A stretch of 64,000 bases of DNA from Longilinea sp035560795 (GCA_035560795.1 DATMYV010000020.1:53883-117882); one strand, 5' to 3'; positions 16,453 to 25,558 are shown, counted from the stretch's first letter. The notes: generated from the letters alone by a model not told the origin. Translations and numbers: made by a program.

Positions 16453-16541
16453 CCAGGCTGCTAATAATTTCGAATCATTGTTGATATTATATTCCGCGAG
16501 TTTCTTATTTTGATAAAACAAAAATCCAAAATGAGGTCGAT

Positions 16542-16892
16542 ATGGCTATACCAGATTCTGAAACCGTGCTTCTACTGACCCGTAATGGCATAGGGGATGC
16601 TGAACCGGAACTCCAGCTAAAACTTGCCACAACATATTTTAAATTGCTGGACGAGAATAATGTGTTACCGCCGGTAATTTGTTTTTACGGTTATGGCGTC
16701 AAACTGGTTGTCGACGGCTCGCCATTGATTGCCACCCTGAAATCGCTGGAAGGCAAAGGCGTGCGTTTAATCGCCTGCAGCACCTGCCTCACCTATTACA
16801 ACCTTACCGATCGGGTTCAGGTAGGCATTGTTGGCGCGATGACTGATATTCTCGAAGCACAACGCCAGGCCGGCAAGGTTATTTCCCTCTAG
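16542..16892 (+). CDS. DsrE-like protein resembling the C-terminal domain of YedF
   Basis: A 116-residue protein with a DsrE/DsrF fold pattern. The opening strand is ETVLLLTRNGIGDAEPELQLK, then VICFYGYGVKLVVDGSPL, and a CxxC at Cys79-Cys82 (ACSTCLTYYNLTDRVQVG). That CxxC-Tyr-Leu arrangement and the following VGxVxxMxDILE-like helix resemble the C-terminal half of the selenium-metabolism protein YedF; the N-terminal TusA-like domain is absent. A GAGG site precedes the ATG. A role in sulfur or selenium transfer is inferred, supported only by selA elsewhere in the window. It stands alone after an 89-base gap from the methylase gene. Confidence 0.7.
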   Translation: MAIPDSETVLLLTRNGIGDAEPELQLKLATTYFKLLDENNVLPPVICFYGYGVKLVVDGSPLIATLKSLEGKGVRLIACSTCLTYYNLTDRVQVGIVGAMTDILEAQRQAGKVISL

Positions 16893-16951
16893 CTGCCCAG
16901 CGAAAAAGTAATCCGGGAAGAGGTGCTTGAAAAGCAATTAACGTGGATTGT

Positions 16952-17818
16952 TTAGCTTTCGGATATCGAGTAACCGCATAGCGCCAGGGCTTTGGGACCG
17001 GTGTGAGATCCAAGAATCGGCGAAGTGATGGAAATGATGATTTCCTGCGGGGATAATTCTCGCTGCACCCGTTCGGCCAGTGCCTGGGCTTCTTCAAGGC
17101 CGGCATTATGCAATACCGCGACGTGGATTGGATAATGGGCGTCCACGTGATTTGAGAATTCCCGGACCATACCCTCAATGGCATTGTGACGAGAACGGGC
17201 CGGGATCGAGGGAATTACGGAACCAGTTTTCGGGTTGACTGAAATCAGGGGTTTGATTTTGATGATCGACTCGAGGAATTTGGTTGCGCTGCCGATCCGG
17301 CCGCCCTTGGATAAGTATTCCATCGTATCCAGAGTAATGTAATAAGCCATGTGGTCGCGTACCTGTTCAGCAGTTTTTATCATCGCAGCCGCATCGCCAC
17401 CAGCATCCCGCGTGCGGGCAGCCGCAATCACCTGCCAACCCAAACCCATTGAATTGTTCTTGCCATCCAAAACATGCACCGGTATGGGCGATTCGGCCGC
17501 GGCTTCGCGGGTTGAATTGATGGTGCCGCTCATGGCTGAACTGATAACGATGACCAGCGCTTCTTCATAGCCTTTATCGGCTGCGTTTTGGAATGCGAGT
17601 AGAAAATCTTGTGGGGAAGGCTGTGATGTACTGGGGAAGGATTTTAAATGCGGCAGCAGTTCATAAAATTGCTCTGCTGTGAGATCGATGCCATCCTTGT
17701 ATTGGCGGTCGCCCAGAATGATGGTTAAGGGCACGACATCAATATCATATTTCTCACGCCAATCCTGCGGGATATCACAGGTACTATCCGTAATTAATGC
17801 TACTTTCCGCTTGGTCAT
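16952..17818 (-). CDS. DegV family fatty-acid-binding protein
   Basis: A 288-residue soluble two-domain protein. The N-terminus VALITDSTCDIPQDW and the segment FPSTSQPSPQDF are the classic DegV signatures that contact the bound fatty acid carboxylate, with VIVISSAMSGTINSTREAA completing the first domain and GSHTGPKALALCGY near the C-terminus. DegV/FakB proteins present fatty acids to the kinase FakA for phosphorylation; FakA is not in the window. Length is normal. It converges on the DsrE-like gene with 59 bases between and no clear terminator. Confidence 0.9.
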   Translation of the reverse strand: MTKRKVALITDSTCDIPQDWREKYDIDVVPLTIILGDRQYKDGIDLTAEQFYELLPHLKSFPSTSQPSPQDFLLAFQNAADKGYEEALVIVISSAMSGTINSTREAAAESPIPVHVLDGKNNSMGLGWQVIAAARTRDAGGDAAAMIKTAEQVRDHMAYYITLDTMEYLSKGGRIGSATKFLESIIKIKPLISVNPKTGSVIPSIPARSRHNAIEGMVREFSNHVDAHYPIHVAVLHNAGLEEAQALAERVQRELSPQEIIISITSPILGSHTGPKALALCGYSISES

Positions 17819-17909
17819 TTTTCCCTCGAACCGAATAAATGTTTTTCCCGAATTATTGTATTTATTAAAGCCTGACCATCGGTGGTGAATTACCGCAGAT
17901 TAAACGACT

Positions 17910-17929
17910 AGAACTGCTCGCGCAGTTCT
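17910..17929 (-). terminator. Hairpin after tRNA-Glu
   Basis: On the minus strand AGAACTGC-GCGA-GCAGTTCT, an 8-base perfect stem with a GNRA tetraloop, begins four bases after the tRNA CCA end. Only a weak T-run follows, so processing or termination are both possible. Confidence 0.6.
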
Positions 17930-17932
17930 TAT

Positions 17933-18007
17933 TGGTGCCCCCATCGGGACTCGAACCCGAGTTATAGCCTTGAAAGGGCTGTGTCCTAACCGCTAGACCA
18001 TGGGGGC
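17933..18007 (-). tRNA. tRNA-Glu (anticodon TTC)
   Basis: The minus strand folds as a full cloverleaf: acceptor GCCCCCA/TGGGGGC, D-arm with GGTCTAGCGGTTAGGAC, anticodon loop CTTTCAA, T-arm with GGGTTCGAGTCCC. The 3' CCA is encoded. Confidence 0.97.
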
Positions 18008-18063
18008 AGCGAGAAATATTTTACCAGATGCACCGCCAGCGTCAAGGATATTGGCCATTTTCG

Positions 18064-18732
18064 TCAATCCAACGGCGCAATCAGCCCGGGAACATCCAGG
18101 GTGGGGTTGCTTACCATGTTGCCGACTCTAACGGCTTGCATTTCCTGCGCCGGATATGGCATCATCAGACCTGTTAACTGCCGGGGATCGCTCCAGTTGA
18201 GCCAGTTCCACATCTGATCTCCCGTCAGAATCACCGGCATGCGGTCATGAATGGCGGCGATGCGTTCATTCGGCGTGGTGGTGATGATGGTGCAGCTCTT
18301 CACCTCTTTGCCTTCAGGCGAGTGCCAGATTTCCCATAATCCGGCAAATGCAAAAGCTTTTCGATCCCGCAATGAGATGAAAAATGGTTGTGATGGACCT
18401 TTTCCGCTGGCTGCCTTCTGCCATTCATAAAAACCGGAAGCCGGAATCAGGCAGCGCCTGCGGGCGAATGCCGACCGGAAGGAGGGTTTTTCAGCCAGAG
18501 TCTCAGCCCGCGCGTTGATCATGCGGCTGCCGATGGAGAGATCCTTCGCCCAGGAAGGCACCAATCCCCATCGCATCCATTGGGCATCGCGGGCAGCAGC
18601 ATCTATAACCGCCAAAACCGGTTGGGTCGGAGCCACATTGTAACGTGGTACCCATTCAGGGGGGATGGCGTGCAAATCCAATTCTTCGCTCAAGTCATCG
18701 GCTTCCAGGAAAAGCGTAAATCTTCCGCACAT
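18064..18732 (-). CDS. SOS response-associated peptidase (SRAP/YedK family)
   Basis: A 222-residue protein of the HMCES/YedK family, which protects abasic sites in single-stranded DNA by forming a thiazolidine link through Cys2. The start MCGRFTLF gives the catalytic Cys2 after Met removal, and also seen are YNVAPTQ, NARAET, SGFYEW with the catalytic Glu, and AIHDRMPVIL with the active-site His. All key residues are present and the length is usual. A strong AAAGGAG site precedes the ATG. It is divergent from the formiminotransferase gene; I see no LexA box. Confidence 0.95.
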   Translation of the reverse strand: MCGRFTLFLEADDLSEELDLHAIPPEWVPRYNVAPTQPVLAVIDAAARDAQWMRWGLVPSWAKDLSIGSRMINARAETLAEKPSFRSAFARRRCLIPASGFYEWQKAASGKGPSQPFFISLRDRKAFAFAGLWEIWHSPEGKEVKSCTIITTTPNERIAAIHDRMPVILTGDQMWNWLNWSDPRQLTGLMMPYPAQEMQAVRVGNMVSNPTLDVPGLIAPLD

Positions 18733-18765
18733 GGCTGCTCCTTTCGATACGATCCTTCGGTTAAG

Positions 18766-18773
18766 ATTATAAT
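18766..18773. promoter_or_regulatory. Shared AT-rich -10 region between divergent genes
   Basis: ATTATAAT reads as TATAAT on both strands (minus 18766-18771, plus 18768-18773), between the SRAP gene and the formiminotransferase-cyclodeaminase gene. No strong -35 is seen on either side. Confidence 0.4.
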
Positions 18774-18801
18774 TGTCTTATCTCAAGATCGCGAGGTTTG
18801 C

Positions 18802-20352
18802 ATGCCTTCTCCCCTGGTTGAATGTATCCCTAATTTTTCAGACGCACGCCGTCCCGAAGTCGTTGAAGCGATTTTGGCAGCCATTACTGCCGTTCCCGGC
18901 GTACATGTCCTCGACCGCCATTCCGATCTGGATCATAACCGGACGGTGGTGACCTTTCTCGGCTCGCCTCAAGCGGTGGAAGATGCCGCATTTCAAAGCA
19001 TCGCCCGCGCTGCCCAGTTGATCGATCTCAATTTGCATACAGGCGCACATCCGCGTCTGGGGGCTACCGATGTGGTGCCGTTTGTGCCCATCAGCGACAT
19101 TAGCATGCAGGAATGCGTCGAAATGGCGCGCCGCCTGGGCAAACGGGTTGGCGATGAGCTCAACATACCGGTTTATTTATACGAAGAAGCTGCCACCCGT
19201 CCAGAGCGTCAAAATCTTGAAAACATTCGCCACGGCCAATATGAGGCACTTAAAGAGGAAATAGGCGTCAACCCTGAACGTGATCCCGATTTTGGCCCGC
19301 GTCAAGTCGGCTCGGCCGGCGGCACGGTGATTGGTGCCCGCGCTCCCTTGATTGCGTTCAATGTTTATCTGACCACCAACGAAGTGAACGTTGCGCAACG
19401 CATCGCCAAGGCGGTACGTCACTCCTCTGGCGGATTGCGCTATGTGAAGGCGATGGGCGTGTTGGTTGAGGGCCGTGCCCAGGTATCGATGAACCTGACC
19501 AATTATCGCCAGACTCCTGTGGCGCGTGTGGTGGAATTTGTCAGGCGCGAAGCTGCCCGTTACGGCGTTGGAATTCATCATTGCGAACTGGTCGGGCTGC
19601 TGCCGCAGGAAAGCTTGAATAACGCGGCCATCTGGTACCTCCAACTGGATGATTTCGAACCGGATCAAATTCTCGAATCGCGCCTGTATGAATTGCTGCG
19701 CTCGCCCGTTCAAGCTGGAACCCCTGCCAAGGAACCAGATTTCATCGAACAGCTTGCTTCAGCAAGTCCCACTCCAGGCGGCGGCGCTGCGGCTGCCCAC
19801 ACTGGAGCAGCGGCGGCAGCCCTGGTAGCCATGGTTGCGCGCGGCACACTGACGAAGAAGAAATATGAATCCGTCAAAGAGCAGATGTGGGCGCTGGTGG
19901 AACAGGCTGAAACCCTGCGCTCTGCATTGACCCGGGCGGTTGAAGAGGATTGTGCAGCCTTTGAGGAAGTAATGGCTGCTTTCAGATTGCCCAAAGATAC
20001 CCCTGAGCAAACCGCCAGTCGGATCCAGGCTGTACAGGCTGCCACGCTGGTGGCCGCGCAGGTTCCATTAAAGATCGCCGGACAGGCTTTGGCTGTGCAA
20101 AAACTGGCGTTGCAGGCGGCCTCTGCTGGCAATTTGAATGCCATTTCCGATGCTGCTTCTGCATCCGCGCTGGCACATGCGGCCCTGACATGCGCAGCCT
20201 ATAATGTGCGGATCAACCTGTTAGGTTTGGAGGATAAGGACATCGCTGCCGGGTTGATTGGCGAATTGCGCATGCTCGAAACCAGTTCAACCGAACAAGA
20301 AGAACAAATGCGGCGGGTGTTAGCCAGCCGCGGCGGCATATCATTTTCCTGA
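18802..20352 (+). CDS. ftcD: Bifunctional glutamate formiminotransferase / formiminotetrahydrofolate cyclodeaminase
   Basis: Moves the formimino group from formiminoglutamate (histidine breakdown) to tetrahydrofolate and then deaminates it to 5,10-methenyl-tetrahydrofolate. Residues 1 to about 300 are the transferase (LVECIPNFSDARRPEVVEAI, HTGAHPRLGATDVVPFVP); residues about 315-510 are the helical cyclodeaminase (ASPTPGGGAAAAHTGAAAAA). Both active domains look complete at 516 residues, the fused form known from mammals and some bacteria. ATG at 18802 is the family start. No other histidine-degradation gene is nearby. The stop overlaps the M23 lipoprotein start (TGATG). Confidence 0.93.
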   Translation: MPSPLVECIPNFSDARRPEVVEAILAAITAVPGVHVLDRHSDLDHNRTVVTFLGSPQAVEDAAFQSIARAAQLIDLNLHTGAHPRLGATDVVPFVPISDISMQECVEMARRLGKRVGDELNIPVYLYEEAATRPERQNLENIRHGQYEALKEEIGVNPERDPDFGPRQVGSAGGTVIGARAPLIAFNVYLTTNEVNVAQRIAKAVRHSSGGLRYVKAMGVLVEGRAQVSMNLTNYRQTPVARVVEFVRREAARYGVGIHHCELVGLLPQESLNNAAIWYLQLDDFEPDQILESRLYELLRSPVQAGTPAKEPDFIEQLASASPTPGGGAAAAHTGAAAAALVAMVARGTLTKKKYESVKEQMWALVEQAETLRSALTRAVEEDCAAFEEVMAAFRLPKDTPEQTASRIQAVQAATLVAAQVPLKIAGQALAVQKLALQAASAGNLNAISDAASASALAHAALTCAAYNVRINLLGLEDKDIAAGLIGELRMLETSSTEQEEQMRRVLASRGGISFS

Positions 20353-21356
20353 TGGCACGTCATTTTGGGCTTGGGTTGGCGGTAGGGTTTCTGTTAATGA
20401 ACGCTGCCTGCTCTCAGGCGGCTACGCCTGCCGCAAGGACTGTAACATCATTGCCCACCCTGTTCAATACAGCGACCATTCTGCCAACCGTGGCAGCTAC
20501 CGCTTCACAGGCTCCAAGCCTAACAGCCACCCCGGCATCTGTGCCATTCAACCCGTCGGATTGTTCGATTGAGGCCTGCATTCTCGCTGGCGATTATTGG
20601 CTGGATCGCCCGATTGCTGCTCCTGCACTGCAAATGGCAGAGAACAGCTATCTATTTGGATCAACTCAGAATGGCCAACGGATTACCCACAGCGGGGTGG
20701 AATTCTACAACGCCACCGGGACAGAGGTTCTGGCTGCAGCGGATGGCCGGGTTACCTTTGCAGGCGATGACAGTATTCAGCCGTTTGCTCCCTGGACTCA
20801 TTTCTACGGCAACCTTATCATCCTGGAACACGCTTCTCCCCGCAATGGCGTTATTTATACCCTGTATGCGCACCTCTCAGAGATCGATGTTCAGATTGGA
20901 CAGGACCTCAAGGCGGGCCAGGTAATCGGCAAGGTTGGGATGTCGGGTGCGGCAATCGGCAGCCATCTGCATTTTGAAATGCGCGATGGCTCGTTGGATT
21001 TTACGGCTATGCGCAACCCGTTTCTGTTCTTGAAACCTCTCACGGATTCAAACGGAAATCCATTGGCAGTACTTGCCGGTCAGCTTATGGACTCGAACGG
21101 ACAATATATTTCCTCTCCGCAACTGGTGGCTGAGCAAATCGAATTGCCCGATAATTCACCGCCGCGGCGTTATTACATGGAAACGTATGCAACAGATGCA
21201 TCCTCCGATCCGGAATGGCAGGAGAATTTTGTCCTGGGAGATTTGCAACCTGGCCGCTACCGGATTTCCTTCGTATTTGATGGCAAGCTCATCGAACGTT
21301 TCATCACACTTTCCGCCGGTAAATTAACTTATTTATCTTTGCAAATGGAGAATTGA
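20352..21356 (+). CDS. M23-family metallopeptidase-like lipoprotein
   Basis: A 334-residue secreted lipoprotein with signal helix and lipobox NAAC (Cys20), then a Thr/Ala/Pro-rich linker. The LytM/M23 domain covers about residues 100-215: THSGVEFYNATGTEVLAAAD, HLSEIDVQIGQDLKAGQVIG, and the HxH motif GSHLHFEMRDG. The usual zinc ligand Asp in HxxxD is Glu here (HSGVE), and a C-terminal beta domain follows. It may cut peptidoglycan cross-links or be a binding-only relative. The start overlaps the ftcD stop by one base and the stop is two bases before the dcd start, so it is embedded in that operon. Confidence 0.85.
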   Translation: MARHFGLGLAVGFLLMNAACSQAATPAARTVTSLPTLFNTATILPTVAATASQAPSLTATPASVPFNPSDCSIEACILAGDYWLDRPIAAPALQMAENSYLFGSTQNGQRITHSGVEFYNATGTEVLAAADGRVTFAGDDSIQPFAPWTHFYGNLIILEHASPRNGVIYTLYAHLSEIDVQIGQDLKAGQVIGKVGMSGAAIGSHLHFEMRDGSLDFTAMRNPFLFLKPLTDSNGNPLAVLAGQLMDSNGQYISSPQLVAEQIELPDNSPPRRYYMETYATDASSDPEWQENFVLGDLQPGRYRISFVFDGKLIERFITLSAGKLTYLSLQMEN

Positions 21357-21358
21357 GC

Positions 21359-21913
21359 ATGGGCGTAAAACCTGATCACTGGATCCGAAAAATGGCAATT
21401 GAACAAGGCATGATCGAGCCCTTTGTCGACCACCAGGTGCGTACTGGCGTCATTTCGTTCGGCGTCTCCTCCTATGGTTACGATATCCGCGTGGCTGATG
21501 AGTACAAAATTTTCACCAATGTTTATTCAGCAGTTGTCGATCCCAAGCATTTTGACCCGCGCTCGATGGTTGATTTTAAGGGGGAGGTATGCGTAATTCC
21601 GCCCAATTCGTTTGCCCTGGCCCGCACCGTTGAATATTTCCGCATCCCTCGTTCCATTTTGACGCTTTGCGTTGGCAAGAGCACCTACGCCCGCTGCGGC
21701 ATCATTGTCAACGTTACCCCCTTTGAGCCTGAGTGGGAGGGCTATGTTACATTGGAAATATCGAATACCACCCCATTGCCTGCCAAAATCTACTCGAACG
21801 AAGGCATTGCCCAGGTGGTCTTCTTTGAAGGGGATGAAATGTGTGAAATCTCCTATGCAGATAAAAAAGGCAAGTATCAAAAACAGGAGAATATCGCTTT
21901 ACCCAAAATATAA
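21359..21913 (+). CDS. dcd: dCTP deaminase
   Basis: Converts dCTP to dUTP, the main route to dUMP and hence dTMP. The 184-residue protein has GVISFGVSSYGYDIRVADEY at the N-terminus, LCVGKSTYARCGIIVNVTPF containing the Ser/Arg active-site residues, and EPEWEGYVTLEISNTT with the catalytic Glu, ending with a phosphate-binding tail. ATG at 21359 is chosen for its GGAG eight bases upstream. Length matches the mono-functional enzyme. Bifunctional dCTP deaminase/dUTPase cannot be excluded by eye. Confidence 0.95.
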   Translation: MGVKPDHWIRKMAIEQGMIEPFVDHQVRTGVISFGVSSYGYDIRVADEYKIFTNVYSAVVDPKHFDPRSMVDFKGEVCVIPPNSFALARTVEYFRIPRSILTLCVGKSTYARCGIIVNVTPFEPEWEGYVTLEISNTTPLPAKIYSNEGIAQVVFFEGDEMCEISYADKKGKYQKQENIALPKI

Positions 21914-21963
21914 CGTTATTTCCGCATCAAAGGAAAAAGCTTGAAAAAATGATTAATGATAGA

Positions 21964-22011
21964 ATGGATCAACAGTTTTTACAGAATTGATCCATTTATC
22001 TGTTGATCCAT
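21964..22011. repeat. 12-base inverted repeat between dcd and the alpha-galactosidase gene
   Basis: ATGGATCAACAG (21964-21975) and CTGTTGATCCAT (22000-22011) are perfect inverted copies, and the spacer contains a further partial half-site ATTGATCCATT. No T-run follows, so an operator (or mRNA hairpin) is at least as likely as a terminator. Confidence 0.65.
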
Positions 22012-22085
22012 CGTCCAACCATCTGTCTTGTAACTGAACGGATGGATGGCACAAGCCTTTGCCAGGTCGCAAACGAGGTTAGTAC

Positions 22086-24449
22086 GTGATCGAATTGCAT
22101 ACCAGCGACCTCAATTTCGCAGCTTATCCGGAAAGCGGAACCTTTACGCTTAAGCCGGTTAATGATGCCTTGCCTGCATTGGTCGGAGTGCATTTATCAG
22201 TGGATTATTGGGTAAACGGCCGTATCCATAAACAATTATTTAATCAATGGCAAGTTTTGGATGAGAACCTGCGCCCGCGGAACCCCTCATCGCTCGGGTT
22301 ATTGAGTCAGGTTGATTTGCAACTCGCTGCAGATGCCAACGGTATTTCCTACCAGATCACGTTTGCATTAAGCGAACTTTTTCCGATACTTTTATGGAAA
22401 ATCAGGTTAGAAAATTACGGGACGCAACCGGTCATCCTCGACAAATTCGAGTTGTTGCGCTGTTCTGACAGCATGAACAGCGGAATCTTCCAGATTCCTC
22501 CCGAGCACACTGAATCATCCAGCCTGGCTTTTTTTTCAAACAATTGGCAATCCTGGGGATGGACGGGAGCCTACGCAGCTGACCAGCCGGCCAGAAACTC
22601 GCGTTTGGGCTTCCTCCAGAATCCATTGGTCGTCAATCCGGGTACGCCCATTCACAGACGCCCTGGTTCCTATTCTTCTGATTTTTTTGGCGTTATCGGC
22701 GATCGAGCAAAGCGCGTAGCTGCGCTTTTTGGTTTTCTTTCACAACGTTGGCAATTTGGAACGCTGGATGCCAACTTGCAGGCCAACCCCAGGGTGAACC
22801 TATGGGCCAACGGCGACCAGACCCGCATCGATCCTGGCAGCGCCATGGAAACCGACTGGGCGGTTTACCTGCCCTTCAATCTTGACCAGAACGATCCGTT
22901 AGGGCCCTACTTTATTACAGCTTCGCGTGAAAACCGCGTCAGCCTTCCGGAAGATATCCCCGCTGGTTGGTGTTCATGGTATCAATTCTATGACAAAGTG
23001 ACCGCCAGGCAGATTCGACAAAACCTTGACTCGGTAAAACAATTGGCACCGCAATTACCTTTGAAACTGGTCCAGATCGACGATGGCTTTGAGGCTCAGG
23101 TGGGAGATTGGTTCAATTTTCGCTCCACCTTTCCACAGGGTGTTGCCCCTTTAGCTGCTGAAATCCGGGCTGCTGGATTTACACCTGGAATCTGGTTGGC
23201 ACCTTTCATCGTGCACCCAGCCTCAAAGCTGATGGAGAAACATCCTGAATTTATCCTGCGGAACCGATTAGGGCAACCCATCAATGCCGGTTTCATCTGG
23301 AATACTTTCACCGCGGCTCTGGACCTGACCCACCCTGGAACGATGGAATTTATCGACAGGGTCGTCACGGTTGCCAGGCGCAAATGGGGTTTCCCATACC
23401 TGAAATTGGATTTTCTCTATGCTGGAGCCCTGGGCGGTCAACGCCACGATCCGACTCGCACCCGTGCCCAGATATTGCGCGGGGCCATGGAATTGATTCG
23501 AAAAACGGTTGGATCTGACACCTTTCTGCTTGGCTGTGGAGCGCCCCTTGGGTCAGTGCTTGGATTGGTTGACAGCATGCGCATCGGTGCGGATGTCAGC
23601 GGTGACTGGACGCCTACATACAACCGTATTGGATCCCTATTTAAGAACGAACCCCATATGCCCAGTACGCGAAATTCCATCCAGAACATCCTGACCCGCG
23701 CACCCATGCACAACCGCTGGTGGATCAACGATCCTGACTGCCTGCTCATCCGTCCAAATACCCGGCTAACGCTGGCAGAGGTGGAATCGCTGGCAACCAG
23801 CATCGCGATGACAGGCGGCTCTTTACTGCTCTCGGATGACCTGCCCAACTTGCCGCCCAACCGTCTCGAAATTGCAAAAGCGATGTTGCCTTTGATTGGC
23901 GAACGTGCAGATGTACTGGACTGGTTCGACTCGGCCACGCCACAGCGCCTGCGGTTGGATCTGCAAGGTCCGGTTGGGAATTGGCACCTGCTGGCCTGGT
24001 TTAACTGGTCGGAAAAGCCGCAAGACGCGACCTTACGTTTGCAAAATTTTCGCTTGCCAGTGGGTGATTATTGGGGACGCAGTTTTTGGGATAAACGTTC
24101 TTTTTATGTTTCAGAGGGCGCACCCTTCCGTTTCAAACAGGTTCCGGCACACGGCGTGGTTCTCATTGCCCTGCGCAAGGCTGATCATAATGTCCCCTTA
24201 TTTGTCGGCAGCAATTTTCACATTTCACAAGGACAGGAAATTAGCTTGTGGAATGTTACTGACAGCGGGGTAAGCCTGGATGTCACCATACCCCGCCGTG
24301 CATCCGGTGAAATTGAAATCGTCCTGCCGCACGTTCCACACCGCATTTCACTCGACCAGCAGACTCTTTCCTGGGAAGGCCGCAGTGATAATTGCTACCG
24401 ACTGCGCCTGAACGTCGATCACAAATCCCATATTGACATTGGCTACTGA
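22086..24449 (+). CDS. Alpha-galactosidase, glycoside hydrolase family 36
   Basis: A 787-residue cytoplasmic glycosidase with no signal peptide. An N-terminal beta-sandwich is followed by a TIM barrel with WCSWYQFYDKVTA near 297, LKLVQIDDGFEAQVGDW near 325, LKLDFLYAG near 441 carrying the nucleophile Asp, and MRIGADVSGDW near 500 with the acid/base Asp, then a C-terminal beta domain. This is the GH36 pattern; the close relative GH31 and raffinose synthases share it, so substrate (melibiose, raffinose or host-type glycans) is inferred. GTG start at 22086 with GAGG seven bases upstream. A 12-base inverted repeat lies upstream and may control it. Confidence 0.88.
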   Translation: MIELHTSDLNFAAYPESGTFTLKPVNDALPALVGVHLSVDYWVNGRIHKQLFNQWQVLDENLRPRNPSSLGLLSQVDLQLAADANGISYQITFALSELFPILLWKIRLENYGTQPVILDKFELLRCSDSMNSGIFQIPPEHTESSSLAFFSNNWQSWGWTGAYAADQPARNSRLGFLQNPLVVNPGTPIHRRPGSYSSDFFGVIGDRAKRVAALFGFLSQRWQFGTLDANLQANPRVNLWANGDQTRIDPGSAMETDWAVYLPFNLDQNDPLGPYFITASRENRVSLPEDIPAGWCSWYQFYDKVTARQIRQNLDSVKQLAPQLPLKLVQIDDGFEAQVGDWFNFRSTFPQGVAPLAAEIRAAGFTPGIWLAPFIVHPASKLMEKHPEFILRNRLGQPINAGFIWNTFTAALDLTHPGTMEFIDRVVTVARRKWGFPYLKLDFLYAGALGGQRHDPTRTRAQILRGAMELIRKTVGSDTFLLGCGAPLGSVLGLVDSMRIGADVSGDWTPTYNRIGSLFKNEPHMPSTRNSIQNILTRAPMHNRWWINDPDCLLIRPNTRLTLAEVESLATSIAMTGGSLLLSDDLPNLPPNRLEIAKAMLPLIGERADVLDWFDSATPQRLRLDLQGPVGNWHLLAWFNWSEKPQDATLRLQNFRLPVGDYWGRSFWDKRSFYVSEGAPFRFKQVPAHGVVLIALRKADHNVPLFVGSNFHISQGQEISLWNVTDSGVSLDVTIPRRASGEIEIVLPHVPHRISLDQQTLSWEGRSDNCYRLRLNVDHKSHIDIGY

Positions 24450-24460
24450 TTTCCGATCCA

Positions 24461-24499
24461 AAACGAAAAAGCGGCAGGATTACCCCGCCGCTTTCGTTT
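24461..24499. terminator. Bidirectional terminator between alpha-galactosidase and DUF4349 genes
   Basis: AAACGAAAAAGCGGC pairs with GCCGCTTTCGTTT over a short C-rich loop; A- and T-tracts on the flanks suit both directions for these convergent genes. Confidence 0.8.
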
Positions 24500-24517
24500 G
24501 CACTTGCTGGCATTAGC

Positions 24518-25471
24518 CTATTTCTTAATTTCCACCGGGCTATCTTGTTGCTTGCGAGCCCTGGCATTTCGGCGGGCTTTGCGAATGGCACGCACGATCA
24601 GCCAGATCGGCAGACCAATCACCAGCAGCACTGGCAGGATGTAGATTACGATCCAAATGGCAGCCTTGGCGAGGAACTGCAGCGTGTCAAGCAAAGCCTG
24701 GACGGCATCGCGTGCCGTGCCAACTGGCTTCCAGCCGCCCAACTGAACCGGCGCGACCGCTTCTTCAGCCTGAATTCGCACACTGACCGAAGATAAGGCA
24801 GCGGCTTCTTCATAATATTTCATTTGACCGATCGTCACTTCAATCTGCTCTCGGATGGAAGACAATTCGCGATAAACCGTCAGAACATCTTCGGTCTTGG
24901 TGGCCTGGTCCATGATCTTCTGCAACTGAGTCTCTGTTTGCTTCAGGTTGCGCAAACGCGACTCGAGGTCGACGTATTCCTTGGTGACATCCTGCCCGGA
25001 AATATTCTCTGAAAGCACGTCTTTTTCTGCATCGGGGGTCAGTGCCCGGATGCGTTCCATTACGGTATTCAAGCGAGTTGAATCCACCCGGATGGAAATG
25101 TTTGCTTCAATGACTTCAATGCCGCGGTCGGTAGTCACCGTTTGTGAATAAGAGTTGACGACAAATCCGCCAAACTCGGTCGCCAGGGCGGCAATTTGAT
25201 TCATCGCATCCAGCGGTTTTAACACAACGATCGACATATCCGCGTTCTGGATGACCAGACGCCGAGGCGCAGCATCACTTGAACCCGTATAGACCGCAGC
25301 AGTGGCCTGGGGTGCGAATGAATCCGCTTTCGGCCCTTCCTGTGCAATGGACGGGCTTACCCCAGAATTCATCGTATCGCGGCCGCCAATGGCAGATTCG
25401 GTCGCCTTTGCAGCTGCGCAACCACTTAACGCCATTGCTAAAAGCACAATCAGGATAATGGCTCGTTTCAT
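24518..25471 (-). CDS. DUF4349 lipoprotein
   Basis: A 317-residue protein with a signal ending in lipobox LSGC (Cys18), a low-complexity linker, a beta-strand/helical DUF4349 core (VIQNADMSIVVLKPLDA, VTTDRGIEVIEANISIRVDS), a charged coiled coil around 155-215 (DLESRLRNLKQTETQLQKIM), and a C-terminal membrane helix near 280-300 followed by a basic tail. It is probably anchored at both ends. Function of DUF4349 is unknown. It is the last gene of the minus-strand run that starts at metH, 87 bases after the phosphoesterase gene, with its own GAGGAGAAG site. Confidence 0.8.
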   Translation of the reverse strand: MKRAIILIVLLAMALSGCAAAKATESAIGGRDTMNSGVSPSIAQEGPKADSFAPQATAAVYTGSSDAAPRRLVIQNADMSIVVLKPLDAMNQIAALATEFGGFVVNSYSQTVTTDRGIEVIEANISIRVDSTRLNTVMERIRALTPDAEKDVLSENISGQDVTKEYVDLESRLRNLKQTETQLQKIMDQATKTEDVLTVYRELSSIREQIEVTIGQMKYYEEAAALSSVSVRIQAEEAVAPVQLGGWKPVGTARDAVQALLDTLQFLAKAAIWIVIYILPVLLVIGLPIWLIVRAIRKARRNARARKQQDSPVEIKK

Positions 25472-25558
25472 TTTCTCTTCTCCTCAGGGTTTCGGACGGG
25501 GAATTACTTCTTACCTAAAGACGTGTTTGGAGAACAGATTGTTCCCACATCCACACGA

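Noticed and set aside
18733..18801. LexA box before the SRAP gene
   Set aside because: No recognisable LexA-type palindrome in the 69-base gap.
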